A DNA stretch of 64,000 nucleotides, taken from Proteus vulgaris (lineage in GTDB: Bacteria; Pseudomonadota; Gammaproteobacteria; Enterobacterales; Enterobacteriaceae). A program made the translations under genes and the position numbers. This document shows, in pieces, positions 19,741 to 29,714 of this stretch. The notes beneath the pieces are model-generated. The model was not told where the DNA came from. It saw only the letters and a list, made by a program, of their open reading frames with translations, and ran no database searches. Each line of letters starts with the position of its first letter. Positions within the stretch are counted from its first letter, which is position 1. The DNA lies in NCBI RefSeq assembly GCF_023100685.1, contig NZ_CP090064.1, forward strand, positions 2,666,001-2,730,000, read 5' to 3'.

Positions 19741-20682
19741 CTAATAATCCAAAGATACTCTTTCAGTGTCAGATTCTTTTAATCGTTGAATATCTTTTAA
19801 AGGGGCTAAACCAAATAATCGATGATATTCACGACTAAATTGTGATGGGCTTTCATATCCCACTCTAAATGCAGCTTCAGAAACGTCTGCCATTTCAATT
19901 AACATAATGCGTCGAGCTTCATTAAGGCGTAGCCATTTTTGATATTGTAGTGGTGTCATACCCGTTCGATTTTTAAAGTGGAAATGAAATGAAGAGGTAC
20001 TCATTCCTACTAATGTGGTCAAATCTTCAATACGAATAGTATTTCGATAATGCATTTTAACCCAATCAAGAGCATGATTAATTTGGCGGCATTGAGGATG
20101 TTGCGATGCCAATAACTGCTGCCTTGCCCCACCATTTGATCGTAATAAGTAATAAAGGATCTCTTTTTGGATCAAAGGAGCGATAAAAGGCACATCTTCT
20201 GGTGTATCAATCAGTTTAATAAGTCTAGTGACTGCTTGTAATATTGGTGCTGTGGCGGGAACGACTTGTTGGGCTCTATGTTGATTGCTTTCTTGCAATA
20301 ATTCAAATCGATTCTCTGCTAACAATTCAGGTAATAAAGAGAGATCTAATTTAAGTAAGATAGCTAAAAATGGCGCCTCTTTAGATGCTTCACAAACTTT
20401 AGCAAAAGTGGGTATATCAGATGATGTCAAAAGCATATTCATGGGACGATAACAATTTGTTTCTAAACCTATTGTTATTTGTTTTGCACCTTGAGCAGCA
20501 ATAGCTAAACTTGGCTCATACATCCACCCTTCTGATTCTGTCGTTGTTGTATAGTGACACAGCGCTAATCCAGAAACAGCCGTATCCCAACCTCCTTCTT
20601 TATCTTTCGTATGGGAAAGGAGCGTTTTTTTAAATTCTTCGAACTCAATTAAAATCGGCGTTGATAAATCGGTGGTATTCAT
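19741..20682 (-). CDS. AraC-family transcriptional regulator
   Basis: 313-residue regulator with an N-terminal cupin-like AraC_N domain (about 25-190; SGLALCHYTTTTESEGW then PSLAIAAQGAKQITIG) and a C-terminal double helix-turn-helix (about 205-300; FHFHFKNRTGMTPLQYQKWL, then VSEAAFRVGYESPSQFSREY). This is the architecture of regulators such as E. coli YqhC that sense aldehydes or similar compounds. It precedes mdaB on the same strand by 89 bp, so the quinone reductase is the likely target. The inducer is unknown. Confidence 0.85.
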   Translation of the reverse strand: MNTTDLSTPILIEFEEFKKTLLSHTKDKEGGWDTAVSGLALCHYTTTTESEGWMYEPSLAIAAQGAKQITIGLETNCYRPMNMLLTSSDIPTFAKVCEASKEAPFLAILLKLDLSLLPELLAENRFELLQESNQHRAQQVVPATAPILQAVTRLIKLIDTPEDVPFIAPLIQKEILYYLLRSNGGARQQLLASQHPQCRQINHALDWVKMHYRNTIRIEDLTTLVGMSTSSFHFHFKNRTGMTPLQYQKWLRLNEARRIMLIEMADVSEAAFRVGYESPSQFSREYHRLFGLAPLKDIQRLKESDTERVSLDY

Positions 20683-20979
20683 TATCTCTGGATCTTCTAT
20701 TTAACCTCTGCATTACTTACATTGTATTATTAAACAGTATGAAAAACTTTCTTTTGAAAAGACCTCTTATTGTTCCTTATCGACTTTAGAATTACATCGC
20801 ATAATAAAAATGTCTTATTGAACATAATGTCTACTGATAACCATTTATTTTTTATACATTTTTATCAAAAAAGAAACAACTTGATGCACTCTTGAGCAAA
20901 CAGTATTTTTTTTCATTTTTTTACTTTACAAGGTGACAAAGGATAGCTATTATTCGCCTCGTTCTCACGAGAACACGCT
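20683..20979. other. Intergenic region between the AraC gene and tRNA-Asn copy 2
   Basis: AT-rich DNA with no ORF. Its right end carries the tRNA promoter region, including GTTCTCACGAGAAC, an imperfect palindrome repeated before tRNA copy 3 and in altered form before copy 1. Confidence 0.5.
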
Positions 20980-21055
20980 TCCTCCATAGTTCAGTCGGTA
21001 GAACGGCGGACTGTTAATCCGTATGTCACTGGTTCGAGTCCAGTTGGAGGAGCCA
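20980..21055 (+). tRNA. tRNA-Asn (GTT), copy 2
   Basis: 76 nt with GTT anticodon and encoded CCA. It differs from copy 1 only in the D-loop (CAGTCGGTAG against CAGTTGGTAG). Flanks are repeated as for copies 1 and 3. Confidence 0.97.
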
Positions 21056-21378
21056 AATTTAGAAAAGCCCGCGCTATTATAGTGCGGGCTTTTTGCTTTC
21101 TAACTTTTTATTTTCTTCTTTGGTTTTGCTTGTCTCTTTTTCTTCAAGTTGAATCAATCGCTTTCTATAACTTAATGACTAATAAAAACACTCGTTTTTA
21201 TATTTTCCATTTTACCTAGTGTGATTTATTGAATCATTTTTATCTTAAAGTAGCTTTATTTGATTTAAAATCTATAAATTAGTTATTTTTTAACCACTTA
21301 AACTATTATTTCACTTTTTTCACTTTACAAAGTTCATCACCCTCGCTATTATCCGTCTCGTTCTCACGAGAACACGCT
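21056..21378. other. Spacer between tRNA-Asn copies 2 and 3
   Basis: After the terminator of copy 2 the stretch is AT-rich and holds no gene. The last 25 bp form the repeated promoter flank of copy 3 (CTCGTTCTCACGAGAACACGC region). Confidence 0.5.
21063..21094 (+). terminator. Terminator after tRNA-Asn copy 2
   Basis: AGCCCGCGCT and AGTGCGGGCT stem with a short loop and a T-run, the same element as after copies 1 and 3. Confidence 0.9.
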
Positions 21379-21454
21379 TCCTCCATAGTTCAGTCGGTAG
21401 AACGGCGGACTGTTAATCCGTATGTCACTGGTTCAAGTCCAGTTGGAGGAGCCA
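21379..21454 (+). tRNA. tRNA-Asn (GTT), copy 3
   Basis: 76 nt with GTT anticodon and encoded CCA. It has one T-loop difference from the other copies, GTTCAAGTCC instead of GTTCGAGTCC, which keeps the TTCRA pattern and should be functional. Confidence 0.96.
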
Positions 21455-21461
21455 AATTTAG

Positions 21462-21493
21462 AAAAGCCCGCGCTATTATAGTGCGGGCTTTTT
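21462..21493 (+). terminator. Terminator after tRNA-Asn copy 3
   Basis: Third copy of the AGCCCGC..GCGGGCT stem-loop followed by a T-run. Confidence 0.9.
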
Positions 21494-21744
21494 GCCTTCT
21501 ACCTTCAGCATAATTCATTTCATTCTCTTCTCTGTTAATGTATTTTTTAAGATCTCCGTTTTTACAGTTGAGTACGTTATCTCTTTATTTTTATTCATTA
21601 TTGCAGAAAATATCACCTCTTTATCAGAGCATACGTTTTAGAAATGCACAAAATGTTGCTTATCTACGCACTTAAACAAATATCGAGGATTGTCCTTTGA
21701 CATATCAAAACGACCGCTATATGATACACTCCACTTAGTGTTAT

Positions 21745-21820
21745 TCCTCCATAGTTCAGTTGGTAGAACGGCGGACTGTTAATCCGTATGTCACTGGTTC
21801 GAGTCCAGTTGGAGGAGCCA
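21745..21820 (+). tRNA. tRNA-Asn (GTT), copy 4
   Basis: 76 nt, identical to copy 1, with GTT anticodon and encoded CCA. Unlike copies 1-3 its flanks are unique: no GTTCTC..GAGAAC palindrome upstream and no matching terminator directly downstream. An open frame antisense to it (21664-21885) is spurious. Confidence 0.97.
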
Positions 21821-21902
21821 TTTCTATTTGTGTCACCCTCGTAACCTTTTGATTTTATTCTCTGTTTTCCCTTACAGCATTCCATAAGACATAATAAAAA
21901 AT

Positions 21903-21933
21903 ACGATTAAATGGTAGCTATTTAATCGTTTTC
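21903..21933 (+). terminator. Stem-loop between tRNA-Asn 4 and pyrC
   Basis: A perfect 10-bp inverted repeat, ACGATTAAAT and ATTTAATCGT, encloses 7 bases and is followed by TTTTCG. It may terminate the tRNA transcript or act in the pyrC leader, whose ATG is 86 bp further on. Confidence 0.5.
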
Positions 21934-22018
21934 GTATTAGCATTCGTTTCCGGCTTGACTACTTAGTCCAATCCAATCCTTGATCTTTCGATTTTCCTAA
22001 GACACACGGAGCCGGTAT

Positions 22019-23071
22019 ATGACCACTGCACAACCTATCACCCTCACTATTCGCCGTCCTGATGATTGGCATGTTCACTTTCGTGATGATGACATGCTAA
22101 AAACCGTTGTTCCTTATACCAGTCGTTATTTTGGCAGAGCCATTGTCATGCCAAACCTTGTTCCACCAGTGACAACTATTGAAGCAGCTCGCGCTTATCG
22201 TGATCGAATTAAAGCTGCTATTCCTGCTAGTGATAACTTCGAACCTTTAATGACTTGTTATTTAACGGATAGCACGCTGCCTTCAGAAGTTGAACAAGGT
22301 TTTTTACAAGGTGTTTTCACCGCCTGTAAGCTTTATCCTGCAAATGCAACAACAAACTCAAGCCATGGTGTATCTGATATTACAAAGATTTATCCAATCT
22401 TAAGTGTGATGGAAAAAATCGGTATGCCATTGTTGATCCACGGCGAAGTTACTGCTTCACATATTGATATTTTTGATAGAGAAGCACGTTTCATTGATAG
22501 CGTCATGTCCCCTGTGCGCAAACAATTTCCTGAGCTAAAAATAGTTTTTGAACATATCACAACCAAAGAAGCGGCTCAGTATGTGTTAGAAGGAAATGAA
22601 TTTCTTGGCGCCACCATTACTCCACAACATTTGATGTTTAACCGTAATCATATGTTAGTTGGCGGTGTTAAACCTCATCTCTATTGCTTACCAATTCTTA
22701 AACGTAATGTTCACCAAGAGGCATTAAGACAAGCAGTAGCATCTGGAAATTCTCGCTTTTTCTTAGGAACAGACTCTGCACCACATTTGCAACATCGAAA
22801 AGAGTCCTCTTGTGGCTGTGCGGGTGTATTTAATGCCCCTACTGCATTAGCCGCCTATGCAACCGTATTTAAAGAGCTTGATGCATTAGCGCACTTTGAA
22901 GCATTCTGTTCACTCAATGGCCCACGTTTTTATGGGTTACCTGTAAATGAAGGCACCATTACGCTAACAGAAAAAACCATTGAAGCACCTGCTCAAATTC
23001 TTTGTGGTAATGAAGCTCTTATCCCATTCTTAGCGAATGAAAATATTCACTGGGATATTACTGTCGATTAA
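22019..23071 (+). CDS. pyrC: Dihydroorotase PyrC
   Basis: Dihydroorotase interconverts carbamoyl-aspartate and dihydroorotate in pyrimidine biosynthesis. The 350-residue protein is of the class II type: metal-binding DDWHVHFRD near residue 15, the carboxylated-Lys region [13 protein letters not shown] near 103, LLIHGEV near 140, the histidine segment EHITTKEA near 180 and [10 protein letters not shown] near 250. GGAG seven bases upstream sets the start. It is followed by bssS as in E. coli, where dinI lies between; no dinI is seen here. Confidence 0.97.
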   Translation: MTTAQPITLTIRRPDDWHVHFRDDDMLKTVVPYTSRYFGRAIVMPNLVPPVTTIEAARAYRDRIKAAIPASDNFEPLMTCYLTDSTLPSEVEQGFLQGVFTACKLYPANATTNSSHGVSDITKIYPILSVMEKIGMPLLIHGEVTASHIDIFDREARFIDSVMSPVRKQFPELKIVFEHITTKEAAQYVLEGNEFLGATITPQHLMFNRNHMLVGGVKPHLYCLPILKRNVHQEALRQAVASGNSRFFLGTDSAPHLQHRKESSCGCAGVFNAPTALAAYATVFKELDALAHFEAFCSLNGPRFYGLPVNEGTITLTEKTIEAPAQILCGNEALIPFLANENIHWDITVD

Positions 23072-23282
23072 TCTCACCCCTTGATATTTTTCTAAAATGC
23101 ACCATATAACATTTGTTCGACTGTTAATGGTGCATTACTCTTTTATCAGAGCCAGCACACATTTTTTTGTTACAACAAAAATTTATCTTTTTAATCATGA
23201 TAAATCTCGTATACTGAAAAGTAACCACATTGCGTGGGAGCTTCTCTCTTAGTCAAAACCGGCTGTATGATTAGGAGGTATT

Positions 23283-23537
23283 ATGAGTAGAAAAAATGAA
23301 GTTATACAGACACATCCTGTTGTAGGCTGGGATATCAGTACCGTTGACATCTACGATGCCATGATGTTGCGTTTACATTATCTTCCTGAAAACGAACATC
23401 ATCCAGAAAATGCAGTTGTAGATAAGACACTTTGGCTCACAACAGACATAGCTAAACAGTTGATTCATATTCTTCAAGCAGGTATTGATAAAATTGAATC
23501 ATCTGAAGATTCTGTTTCAGACAACACCAAGCATTAA
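23283..23537 (+). CDS. bssS: Biofilm regulator BssS
   Basis: Homologue of E. coli BssS (YceP), a small cytoplasmic protein linked to biofilm formation and indole/AI-2 responses. The 84-residue protein matches along its length: NEVIQTHPVVGWDISTVD, MLRLHYLPEN, KTLWLTTDIAKQLI and AGIDKIES. AGGAGG five bases before the ATG is a strong ribosome binding site. The pyrC-bssS order is conserved with E. coli. Confidence 0.92.
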   Translation: MSRKNEVIQTHPVVGWDISTVDIYDAMMLRLHYLPENEHHPENAVVDKTLWLTTDIAKQLIHILQAGIDKIESSEDSVSDNTKH

Positions 23538-23569
23538 TAAAAAGATCGACAAAAAGATAGCGAACGCAA

Positions 23570-23600
23570 AGCAGGAGTACTATGTACTCCTGTTCTCATT
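23570..23600 (+). terminator. Terminator after bssS
   Basis: CAGGAGTAC (23572-23580) and GTACTCCTG (23584-23592) form a 9-bp stem with a 3-base loop, followed by a T-rich run (TTCTCATTTTT). Confidence 0.75.
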
Positions 23601-23828
23601 TTTATCATTCCGCATAATCATTTCTTATATACTATCTATTTATAAATTTCATATCATAAAAAACAATTAACAACATTAATAAATAAATCATCATTTAATA
23701 CAAGAGTAATAATAATTATTTTATTCGATATATCTTGAAAAAAATAATATATATGCCGAATTGACATAAAATGAAGTTATCTTTATTTTAATAAATTAAT
23801 AGAATAGTAACAAACAAGGAAGTTATTT

Positions 23829-24431
23829 GTGAAAATATTAATTATTGATGAATGTTTCTTTACTCGTAACGGTATAAAACATTATTTCTCCAAAAGAAAT
23901 ATAAGACATGAAATTATTGATGTATCATCTATACAAGAAGCTAATAATTATATTAATCATTCTATGCCTGATATCATATTCATTGATCTTACCCGATATT
24001 GCCGAGAAATAGCACACTGCCAACATTTGCAACTCTTTTTCATTTCAACAAGAAATTGCCGACTTTATCTCTACATTGATGCAAACTATCCTGACAAAGA
24101 AAGACCTATCTCTTTGACAAATAACTGTTTTATCCTACCTAAAAGAGTACTTCCTTGGGTGCTTGAAAAAACATCTTTATTCACATCACGATGCCAAGTA
24201 TTTTTTCCAACATATAAACACTCTATGTGCTCTATTTTCAGCACACAAGAACAAAAAATTATTAATTACTGGATGAATGAATTACCCAATCACCAAATAG
24301 CTAAAAAGCTATGTATTAGCAATAGTACGGTATATTCACACAAGAGACATATTACTGAGAAGATTAATGTAAAAAATAGAATTGAGCTATTTTTCATATA
24401 TAACATTTTAAAGTACATATATGAAAAGTAG
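23829..24431 (+). CDS. LuxR-type response-regulator-like transcription factor
   Basis: 200-residue regulator with an N-terminal receiver-like fold (about 1-115; acidic D7/E8, candidate phospho-acceptor D53 in IIFIDLTRYC) and a C-terminal LuxR helix-turn-helix (about 138-195; FSTQEQKIINYWMNELPNHQ then NSTVYSHKRHITEKI). The start is GTG with AAGGA eight bases ahead. The domain order fits the NarL family, but the receiver is divergent and no kinase gene is adjacent. It sits at the end of the ttr islet, transcribed toward ttrA, in very AT-rich DNA that suggests acquisition. Targets are unknown. Confidence 0.75.
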   Translation: MKILIIDECFFTRNGIKHYFSKRNIRHEIIDVSSIQEANNYINHSMPDIIFIDLTRYCREIAHCQHLQLFFISTRNCRLYLYIDANYPDKERPISLTNNCFILPKRVLPWVLEKTSLFTSRCQVFFPTYKHSMCSIFSTQEQKIINYWMNELPNHQIAKKLCISNSTVYSHKRHITEKINVKNRIELFFIYNILKYIYEK

Positions 24432-24695
24432 TCTTGTGTTTTTATATTATAAAATAAACAAAAGAAAAAAGGAGTCCGATTCCTATTATTACTCTCTGTA
24501 AGCATGATGACGAATAGGCGTGTTGGTCACCTTAAATTTATAATAATATTATGTATGTAGGGTACATGTGATATTAAAATAATTAAACTAATATTATATC
24601 TATTTTATAATATAAAAAATAAGCTATTTACTTTGTTATCACTTCACTCTCCATTTTAAAGAGTGAAGTGATGGATAAAAACTCAAGATAGATAA
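24432..24695. other. Convergent intergenic region with inverted repeat
   Basis: Between the convergent LuxR-type gene and ttrA. A perfect 11-bp inverted repeat, CACTTCACTCT (24640-24650) and AGAGTGAAGTG (24660-24670), lies just beyond the ttrA stop and may end the ttr transcript although no T-run follows. Confidence 0.55.
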
Positions 24696-27600
24696 TTAAG
24701 CGATACGTTCAATCTTAGCAGGTAAACCTTGACGAACAGAGGCACCAGATACCCAGTCTAACCAAGTGTTGGTTATCTCTCTTGTTGGATCAGCGAACCC
24801 TAAATCATTAAGATTGATACCATTACCAATACCTTTATCCATCGGTAAAGGTTGTTCATCTAAGTAATGTTGACGGGAGCCTAATTCTTGATGCCCATAA
24901 CCATGCTCAATCGCTAAAACACCTGGCATCACACCATCGAGTAAACTAATCTCAGCTTCAACTTGCCCACCAGGTGTTACAATACGAACCTTATCACCAT
25001 GGTTAACACCCCATTTTTTACCATCTTGAGGATTAATTGCGACCAAGTTACTCGGTTTCACCATTCGTAAACGTTGTATCATACCCGTTGAACTACTCAC
25101 CACATGAGACTTAAAGGACATTAATTTTAATGGCCATTGATTTTCAGGATAGTGCTGGTGAATATCGCTACCATCTGAAAGGCGTGGTGGATAATAAGTT
25201 GGGCAACCACTATAACGTTCACCCGTTATTGCATGATGGTTTTTTGCAACTTCTTCATTCCAAATTTGTAATGGTTTCTTCCACTGAGGTCCCGTTTCAT
25301 CACCATTCCATGCTTTGTCATAAGGCGCAAAACGACCGCCTCGAGTGTAAATATATGCAACACGTAATACTTCTTCATTTTTTAATGTGGAAGTCATTAC
25401 TGGCAAAATTCGATCAACACCACTTAATAAAATATCTTCATTAGTTGCAGGAGCAACCGGCTTTTCACCCATAAACGCCATATTAGCCGCAACACGTAAA
25501 TAGTAATCTTCTGCACTGTTGATTGGATAAAAATTTCCATCCATATCTTCAATAGCTTTATCACCAAAGCCTGGTAAATCTAAGGCTTTTGCAACAGCAA
25601 TACAGAATGTTTCCATTGAGATTGGTTGGCCTTCCGCTGTTTTAGCAACACGAGGTTCAATAATCGGCCAACGTGCAGTACTTGCTTTCACTTGAACACC
25701 AGACCAAGGCGCGCTAAATCCCCAACTTTCAAAGTTGTGTGTATCAGGCACGATATAATCTGCCAGCGCAGTTGTTTCATTCATAAAGGCATCAATACCG
25801 ATAATTAAAGGCAGATGCTTTGGATCTTTAAGGCGCTCTTCCATTACTTGACGAATACCAGCAATCCCATAAACAGGGTTGGTCATATTCGTGATCCATG
25901 CTTTTAATGAATAAGGATAACCCGCTAATGCAGAACCCAATTGCTCAGTTAATTGCCCCGCAGCAAACGGATACCAAGGCGCTTTGGCAGGATATGGCGA
26001 TTCTCCTTTCTCTACACGCTCACGATATTCATCGGATTTTTCATAGGCTGCTTTACTACGTGATAGCACCATGCCTTTTGGCTTCACTTTACCTTTAAAG
26101 CTATCCATTTTGTAACAAGGGCCATCTGTTGCGCCATTAAATTTACCGCCACCAACCGATACCCCACCTTTAAGGTTTAAGTTACCTATTAGTGCATTGA
26201 GCATAATCACGCTCCAAGCAGTATAAAAACCATTTCCTCCCATCATACCGCCATGAGAGATAACAGCAGCCTTTCTCCCATAAGCGGTAAATTCTCGGCC
26301 TAATGCAGCAATGGTCGTTTCTGGTACTTTACAGCGCTCGCTATATTCAGCCAGAGTCATACGTTTAGCCGCGTCATCAAGTAATTGAAAACTTGATTTA
26401 ACAGTCACTTCTGCGCCTGTTTTTAAAGTAATTTTATGCGTAGCAAATAATTGTGCTTTATCGACTTGTGTTGCGGGAACTAATTCACCATCTAGCGATA
26501 ACACTAAGTTTTGCTCTTCCCCTTCAGCAACATCATTCAAATGTGCCGTAGTGAGCATTTGTCCTGAAAGTGGATGTTTTTCATCACTGATCACAAGGTG
26601 AGTGGCATTTGTCCAGCTCTTCTCACCCACATTTTTCATTGAAACTTCGCTTGGTACTGACAGATAGTCTGCATTGTAACGCTTATTTTCAATGATCCAG
26701 CGGATCATTCCCATCACTAAAGCAGCATCCGTTCCTGGTTGAACAGGAACCCAATGCCCATGATCGTTAGCTAATGTTGTTGTTAATGGTAAAGCTGGTG
26801 CAACAACCACATAATTAAACGAGTCACGAATACGTGCATTAGCTAACTGGCGACCTTGACGTTTAAATGGGTTACCTGATTGTGCTGGTGATGTTCCTAA
26901 GAACAGTGCAAATTCAACATAATCCCAATCTGGTTTAACGTGGGCGTTTTTATCTAAATCGTTCATTAACGCACCAGAGCCAGCACGATACGCTAACCCA
27001 CAATAAGAGCCATGAGCGCCAAAGTTTTTACTACCAAATGAGTTTTGAGCGAAACGACGAATAAATGTATCACGTCCATCATCACCCGCATTTGTCATTA
27101 ATAATTGGTTAGCTTTAGGACCTAATGAGGGTTGTTTGGGATCAATCAGAGTGTCTAAATCACGGATCGCACGCAAACCATCAACATGACCTTCTCCGAA
27201 TAAATCACCGCCTTCAACAATTTCTTGGATCAATTGTTCAAAACTGATGCGTTTCCATTTACCTTCACCACGTTTACCAACTCGTTTCATCGGCTCAAGA
27301 ATACGTGTTGGGCTATCAAGGCTTTCCATCATGGTTGCACCACGCGCACAGGCCGTAGAGCGATTTTCTAACCCACTTTCACCCCCCATTTTTTCAAATG
27401 CTTCTTTAATTGGCATGTTGTAGCCAAAATGATGATCATGAGAAAGTGGATGATAAGGGTTACCTGCAATACGTAATACTTTATTGTTTGCTCTATCAAC
27501 ACGGGCACGAACACCGCATTGCGTCCAACAACCAAAACATTGGGTCATACAAACCGATTGATCAGTATTCGCTTGCCATTTGCTCTCTTTAACAACCTTA

Positions 27601-27776
27601 CCTTCAGGTAATAATGAGTTGCCATTGATCCTGTCAAGTGTCACTTTACCTGATGTGCCATCAACTAAACCATCTATGGCACGTTTAGCAACATCACGGT
27701 AGCTGGCAGCAAATGCGGCAATACCACCGATAACCAATCCACCTTTAAGCCATTGACGTCTTGTAAACTTAGCCAT
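24696..27776 (-). CDS. ttrA: Tetrathionate reductase catalytic subunit TtrA
   Basis: TtrA is the periplasmic molybdopterin subunit that reduces tetrathionate to thiosulfate as a respiratory electron acceptor. The 1026-residue protein starts with a twin-arginine signal (TRRQWLKGG, hydrophobic stretch to about residue 27), followed by a cluster-binding Cys motif CMTQCFGCWTQCGVRARV and the molybdopterin oxidoreductase domains, with a dinucleotide-binding domain at the C-terminus (about 900-1010). The frame extends to 27794, but the ATG at 27776 has AGGAG seven bases upstream and gives MAKFTRRQ. It overlaps the ttrC end by 8 bp. Confidence 0.95.
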   Translation of the reverse strand: MAKFTRRQWLKGGLVIGGIAAFAASYRDVAKRAIDGLVDGTSGKVTLDRINGNSLLPEGKVVKESKWQANTDQSVCMTQCFGCWTQCGVRARVDRANNKVLRIAGNPYHPLSHDHHFGYNMPIKEAFEKMGGESGLENRSTACARGATMMESLDSPTRILEPMKRVGKRGEGKWKRISFEQLIQEIVEGGDLFGEGHVDGLRAIRDLDTLIDPKQPSLGPKANQLLMTNAGDDGRDTFIRRFAQNSFGSKNFGAHGSYCGLAYRAGSGALMNDLDKNAHVKPDWDYVEFALFLGTSPAQSGNPFKRQGRQLANARIRDSFNYVVVAPALPLTTTLANDHGHWVPVQPGTDAALVMGMIRWIIENKRYNADYLSVPSEVSMKNVGEKSWTNATHLVISDEKHPLSGQMLTTAHLNDVAEGEEQNLVLSLDGELVPATQVDKAQLFATHKITLKTGAEVTVKSSFQLLDDAAKRMTLAEYSERCKVPETTIAALGREFTAYGRKAAVISHGGMMGGNGFYTAWSVIMLNALIGNLNLKGGVSVGGGKFNGATDGPCYKMDSFKGKVKPKGMVLSRSKAAYEKSDEYRERVEKGESPYPAKAPWYPFAAGQLTEQLGSALAGYPYSLKAWITNMTNPVYGIAGIRQVMEERLKDPKHLPLIIGIDAFMNETTALADYIVPDTHNFESWGFSAPWSGVQVKASTARWPIIEPRVAKTAEGQPISMETFCIAVAKALDLPGFGDKAIEDMDGNFYPINSAEDYYLRVAANMAFMGEKPVAPATNEDILLSGVDRILPVMTSTLKNEEVLRVAYIYTRGGRFAPYDKAWNGDETGPQWKKPLQIWNEEVAKNHHAITGERYSGCPTYYPPRLSDGSDIHQHYPENQWPLKLMSFKSHVVSSSTGMIQRLRMVKPSNLVAINPQDGKKWGVNHGDKVRIVTPGGQVEAEISLLDGVMPGVLAIEHGYGHQELGSRQHYLDEQPLPMDKGIGNGINLNDLGFADPTREITNTWLDWVSGASVRQGLPAKIERIA

Positions 27777-28797
27777 GCTGCACTCTCCTGACAACCCAAC
27801 GAATACTTTCTCTAAATATGATGGTTAACGCTATCCACAATCCAAATGTTCCGACGATTGCCATCAGTCCATCATTGCCTAGCGTAAATTCATAAGGATT
27901 TGTAATAATGTTATATTTTGGAATATATTGTGCACCCATCAACATTAACCAGCGTAATACCCACGCAAGCCCCATTGATACAAATGCCATAATGGTAATA
28001 AATACGATCGAACGGGCTTGTTTTGCCATCAAAAGTCCCATTGCAACAGAGATAACCCATAGTGCGATAACGCCCATGGCACTCCACCAGCCAAGACTTC
28101 CCATGGCTAATTGTTGTCTAATGGCCTGACCTGAGATCGTATCGCCAGCAACCCAAAAACCCGTACATACTGCTAATAACATTAATGAGCTTACAAACCA
28201 CATCGCTAATTCACGTTGATGTACAGGTTCACGACGCGTTCCTAATGCCAACAATGTTGGTAGCACTTGCATTGCACTAAAGAACAGTAAGATCGGTAAC
28301 CAATAGGTATACAACACAGGTCTTGCTTTTAAGATAGAAGCTTCGCGCCCTGTATATAACAGCAAACCAATTGCAGTTAATGAGCAAGCTAATGCAACCC
28401 AACGTGTTAATTTATATTCACGTTTCCACACTAAGCGAACAACCATTGCCGCAAAGTAAAGCATGCTAAACGCCGAAAACAATGGCAGTAATATTGAACC
28501 CCATGCCATCCACGACCACGGTGTTGGATAAGCATAAAAGTGCCATACACGCGCTGTTTGGTGTAAATCTGCAGTTAAAGCAAGCGGTGCTGTAATACCC
28601 GCGGTCACTGCAATAAATACCGCTACGGCTTCTAAACGTTGATTACCTGCACGGCCTTTCCAACACTGCCAACAGGCGTAAAGTGTTGCGCAACAAGCAA
28701 TACCAATAAAAAAGAAATACTGCACAGCCCAAGGCAACCAAAAATATTCTTGCGGGATCGCAATGACTTCTTGAATTTGAGAGAGTTGCGGGATCAT
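27769..28797 (-). CDS. ttrC: Tetrathionate reductase membrane subunit TtrC
   Basis: TtrC is the NrfD-like quinol-oxidising membrane anchor that passes electrons to TtrB and TtrA. The 342-residue protein has about nine membrane helices spread over its length, with a conserved start region EYFWLPWAVQYFFFIGIA. The frame extends to 28818, but the ATG at 28797 has AGGAGG seven bases ahead and forms an ATGA overlap with the ttrB stop. It is coupled on both sides in ttrBCA. Confidence 0.93.
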   Translation of the reverse strand: MIPQLSQIQEVIAIPQEYFWLPWAVQYFFFIGIACCATLYACWQCWKGRAGNQRLEAVAVFIAVTAGITAPLALTADLHQTARVWHFYAYPTPWSWMAWGSILLPLFSAFSMLYFAAMVVRLVWKREYKLTRWVALACSLTAIGLLLYTGREASILKARPVLYTYWLPILLFFSAMQVLPTLLALGTRREPVHQRELAMWFVSSLMLLAVCTGFWVAGDTISGQAIRQQLAMGSLGWWSAMGVIALWVISVAMGLLMAKQARSIVFITIMAFVSMGLAWVLRWLMLMGAQYIPKYNIITNPYEFTLGNDGLMAIVGTFGLWIALTIIFRESIRWVVRRVQHG

Positions 28798-29537
28798 GAG
28801 TGAACCTCCTGCTGCCATAATGCTGGTTGTCCTTGACCTGCTAACGGTTGTACAAATGCATCATCGAGGCCGAGATAGAAAACTTGTGGTAATGTGCCAC
28901 TTTCTGGTTTTAATACTTTCAGCTCTTTTTCATGTGTACGCAGCATTTTACTGATAGTGCTATTAGGATCTTTCATATCACCGATAATACGCGCGCCGCC
29001 AACACAAGATTCGACACAGGCAGGTAATAAACCAACTTCAAGACGATGCGCACAGAAAGTGCATTTATCCGCAGTTTGTGTTGAGTGATTGATAAAACGG
29101 GCATCGTAAGGACATGCTTGAACACAATAAGCACAACCAACACAACGTTCATTATCAACAACAACAATGCCATCTTTACGTTGGAAAGTTGCTTGGACAG
29201 GACAAACTGGCACACAAGGTGGTTCATCACAATGGTTACATAATCTAGGTAGCAAGACGTTGGTTATCCCCTCTTGCCCCTTGATAGCAACCTGATATTG
29301 GTTTACTGTCGTCCTAAATTGCCCTTGGGGTGTTTGATTTTCAATATTACAGCTCACAGTACAGGACTGGCATCCTACACAACGGCGTAAATCAATCAGC
29401 ATGCCATAGCGTTTATCTTCTGAGCCTTCACGACGCTCAGGTGATAATTTAATGCCGGCTTCAGCTAAAGGAACCAGTGAAGCACCTGCAGTAAGGACCC
29501 CTAATTGTTGTAGAAATTTTCGTTTTCCAAGATCCAT
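28794..29537 (-). CDS. ttrB: Tetrathionate reductase iron-sulfur subunit TtrB
   Basis: TtrB carries electrons between TtrC and TtrA. The 247-residue protein has the Cys motifs of four [4Fe-4S] clusters: CVGCQSCTVSC, CNHCDEPPCVPVCP, CVGCAYCVQACPYDAR and CTFCAHRLEVGLLPACVESC. The start at 29537 has GGAG six bases ahead and gives MDLGKRKFLQQLG, a Tat-type signal in which the first Arg is Lys. TtrB of Salmonella is the known natural case of a KR Tat signal. First gene of ttrBCA. Confidence 0.95.
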   Translation of the reverse strand: MDLGKRKFLQQLGVLTAGASLVPLAEAGIKLSPERREGSEDKRYGMLIDLRRCVGCQSCTVSCNIENQTPQGQFRTTVNQYQVAIKGQEGITNVLLPRLCNHCDEPPCVPVCPVQATFQRKDGIVVVDNERCVGCAYCVQACPYDARFINHSTQTADKCTFCAHRLEVGLLPACVESCVGGARIIGDMKDPNSTISKMLRTHEKELKVLKPESGTLPQVFYLGLDDAFVQPLAGQGQPALWQQEVHS

Positions 29538-29714
29538 ATTTGTCTCCAGCATCACTCAACAACACAATCTCACAATGAGTGAAGGAAATAGAAAGTAAAA
29601 AGTATGTGTTTTGTTATAAGTGCATTGTAAAAATTACTGAAGACAACACCTATTGTGGTTTACCACATACCGGGTATGAACTTGATCCAAAACAATATTT
29701 AACATTAGATATTT
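29538..29714. promoter_or_regulatory. Divergent ttrB / ttrS control region
   Basis: About 177 bp between the divergent ttrBCA and ttrSR operons. By analogy with Salmonella it should carry the TtrR-activated promoter and an anaerobic control site, but I could not identify an FNR or TtrR site with confidence. An ORF starting at 29579 overlaps ttrS and looks spurious. Confidence 0.5.

Noticed and set aside
21664..21885. ORF of 73 codons on the minus strand
   Set aside because: It is the antisense of tRNA-Asn copy 4 and its flanks, a common false gene call.
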